Source of the DNA: Gloeocapsopsis dulcis
GTDB taxonomy: Bacteria; Cyanobacteriota; Cyanobacteriia; Cyanobacteriales; Chroococcidiopsidaceae
Length of the DNA: 64,000 nt
Assembly (NCBI RefSeq): GCF_032163395.1
Contig: NZ_CP119970.1
Coordinates: forward strand, 62,001 to 126,000
Reading direction: 5' to 3'
The notes under the pieces were generated by a model. That model did not search any database. It was not told the origin of the DNA and saw nothing but the letters and a program-made list of their open reading frames with translations. Made by a program: the position numbers and the translations under genes. Below are positions 62,868 to 64,000 of this stretch, piece by piece. How positions within the stretch are numbered: position 1 is the first letter of the stretch; each line of letters opens with the position of its first letter.

Positions 62868-63798
62868 TAGATTCTCTCCTTAATAATGAGTTTGATGCAT
62901 TCTTGAAATTCTCTCTGCTCGTGGATGTGGTGACAGGAGGATACAGGTTCTCAGTAACAGGTTTTCCCTCCACCAGATGTTCCTGAACAAGGCGACGGGC
63001 AGTATCAGGGGTGACGCGAGTGTACCAGGTGCGATCGCTGGAGTAATACACCACTGGACCTAGTTTACAAACCTCCAAACAGCCAGAGGTCATCACATAA
63101 ACATCTAACCCTGCTTCTTTTACAGCGGTTTGCAATGCCTCCACCACAGGTTCCCAGTTGCGCGAAGGATAGCAACGACTTGAGCGACAAACCGCTAGAT
63201 AAGGGCGTTTCAGGGGATTATCCTCAAACGGGATCGGGCGAGTGCCCTGTACATAAATTTCGCGCAATTCTTGATACAACCCTAGCTTTTCAAGTCGGGG
63301 TTTGCCCTCCGGCAGCAAGTCTTCATCTTCGCCCACAAACGGATTTGGCAAGAATATATTCATCATCTTCTCGCCTGCCCCGTTCCAAAACTGAATGCCC
63401 CAACTTCTCGCCTCTCCCCGCTCATTAAGACGACGATAAAGGGAGGCGCGATGCAGTAATCGCTGTTGTCGTAACTCTGGTGGTGTTTTCTGCAATGGTC
63501 CACCCAGATGTTCTTCCAAACATAGGTGTAAATGCCAACTTTCTGTTACCACAGTCAGGTAGCCGTCATACAAAACGCAGATTTTGGGTGGTTCATTCAA
63601 TTCCAACTCGAGCACTCCACCTTCTATCACATGACCAATTTGCGTTTCTTGCCAGCGCTCGTGAAACAGCGTGTAAAGCAGCGGACCTGTGATGTCAATT
63701 GTGCAAGGAATGTCTTCGTATTCAGTTTGCCCTCCGGCGGGCAGAGGTTCGGTAAGGCTGCGATTTAGTGGTGTAACCCAGCGGGAAAATTCACCCAT
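62854..63798 (-). CDS. [2Fe-2S] thioredoxin-like ferredoxin-domain protein of unknown role
   Basis: A 314-residue protein. The C-terminal ~100 residues contain CRSSRCYPS and SGCLEVCKLGPVVYY, the four-Cys pattern of thioredoxin-like [2Fe-2S] ferredoxins, followed by TWYTRVTPDTARRLVQEH. The N-terminal ~190 residues (PPKICVLYDGYLTVVTES, WGIQFWNGAGEKMMNIFLPN) are a domain I cannot name. GGAGA precedes its ATG, 11 bases after the TonB-receptor stop, so it is in that operon. It may handle redox or release of the imported metal chelate in the cytoplasm. Confidence 0.8.
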   Translation of the reverse strand: MGEFSRWVTPLNRSLTEPLPAGGQTEYEDIPCTIDITGPLLYTLFHERWQETQIGHVIEGGVLELELNEPPKICVLYDGYLTVVTESWHLHLCLEEHLGGPLQKTPPELRQQRLLHRASLYRRLNERGEARSWGIQFWNGAGEKMMNIFLPNPFVGEDEDLLPEGKPRLEKLGLYQELREIYVQGTRPIPFEDNPLKRPYLAVCRSSRCYPSRNWEPVVEALQTAVKEAGLDVYVMTSGCLEVCKLGPVVYYSSDRTWYTRVTPDTARRLVQEHLVEGKPVTENLYPPVTTSTSRENFKNASNSLLRRESNELR

Positions 63799-63809
63799 GA
63801 CTTGATCTC

Positions 63810-64000
63810 CTAAAACGTCGCACTAACACCTAGACGAAAACTACGACCCACCGCAGGATAACCTGGGAACTGCTCGGACTGTCGATCAAACACATTGTCC
63901 ACGCTACCGTTCAAAACAACAGTTTCATTCAGGGGGACACGCAGTCGCAGATCAATAGCCGTGAAGCCAGAGAGTGACTCGGTATTAGTGTTGTTGACAA
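63810..64000 (-). CDS. TonB-dependent receptor, C-terminal end (runs off the window)
   Basis: The last ~62 codons read as beta-barrel strands (FTAIDLRLRVPLNETVVLNG, SVDNVFDR, FPGYPAVGRSFRLGVSATF) and end in Phe, the terminal residue typical of outer-membrane barrels. The VDNVFDR block is characteristic of TonB receptors. First gene of the minus-strand run that includes the ferredoxin-like and membrane proteins; expected to take up a zinc chelate or another metal complex. Confidence 0.88.
   Translation of the reverse strand, partial: VNNTNTESLSGFTAIDLRLRVPLNETVVLNGSVDNVFDRQSEQFPGYPAVGRSFRLGVSATF

Noticed and set aside
1-64000. tRNA, rRNA or CRISPR arrays
   Set aside because: No cloverleaf-type sequence, rRNA core or regularly spaced repeat array was seen on reading the window; a tRNAscan/CRISPR search was not possible here.

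Overview
The window is cyanobacterial DNA, most likely from a filamentous Nostocales strain. It carries scattered HIP1 octamers (GCGATCGC), has an AT-rich base composition, and encodes cyanobacteria-specific proteins: CcmM with a RuBisCO small-subunit-like domain, a CYP110-like P450, AMIN-type TonB-dependent receptors and sucrase/ferredoxin-like proteins. It divides into two metal-related islands separated by a short stretch of decayed accessory genes.

Region 1 (about 1-53.2 kb) is a mixed polyketide/non-ribosomal-peptide cluster with the surroundings of a metallophore, most probably a siderophore. It opens with the 5' part of a TonB-dependent receptor (minus strand) facing away from the biosynthetic genes. 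The assembly line, all on the plus strand, is PKS1 - PKS2 - luciferase-like monooxygenase - NRPS1 (C-A-PCP-C-A-PCP) - PLP-dependent aspartate 1-decarboxylase homologue - PKS3 - PKS4 - methyltransferase - NRPS2 (C-A-PCP-TE) - cytochrome P450 - Asp/Asn-type hydroxylase. Pocket residues read from the sequence predict Gly and Thr for NRPS1 and beta-alanine for NRPS2; the decarboxylase would supply the beta-alanine. C-terminal tails fall into two classes (basic before a KS, acidic before a C domain), which supports a collinear order. Each PKS is KS-AT-KR-ACP with malonyl-type AT, and the KR alternates intact/degenerate (PKS1 and PKS3 intact, PKS2 and PKS4 degenerate). No loading domain is visible. 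Tailoring, export, reduction and regulation follow: an SDR without its catalytic Ser and Tyr, an intact SDR, two sucrase/ferredoxin-like [2Fe-2S] proteins, a MATE exporter, an ABC exporter, an AraC/PchR-like regulator, two small unknown proteins, MbtH, a type II thioesterase and a secreted PvdQ/penicillin-acylase-like hydrolase. Two toxin-antitoxin modules and a DUF1636 pseudogene interrupt this tail.

Region 2 (about 53.2-55.4 kb) is debris: an Uma2-nuclease relic, a DUF2281/PIN toxin-antitoxin pair, an HsdR N-terminal fragment, an unrecognised remnant, two spaced perfect palindromes and one weak ORF.

Region 3 (about 55.4-64 kb) looks like a zinc-limitation (Zur) island: cysS, a short CcmM/gamma-carbonic-anhydrase paralogue, hisI, two CobW GTPases plus the relic of a third, folE, DUF1636, a membrane protein, a [2Fe-2S]-type protein and the 3' end of a second TonB-dependent receptor. 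A perfect 7-1-7 Zur-type palindrome lies upstream of the cobW-folE-cobW-hisI run, and a weaker one between cysS and the ccmM paralogue. The cysS, ccmM, folE and hisI products belong to zinc-enzyme families and keep their metal ligands.

The most notable observations are: an exact 884-bp repeat between PKS1 and PKS2 (recent gene conversion); two relics of the P450 5' end flanking the hydroxylase gene; the Gly-Thr-beta-Ala line with its own decarboxylase and a Cys-type thioesterase; a probable acyl-prodrug maturation route; and the zinc-enzyme paralogues placed beside CobW GTPases. All assignments come from reading motifs by eye; no database search was run.
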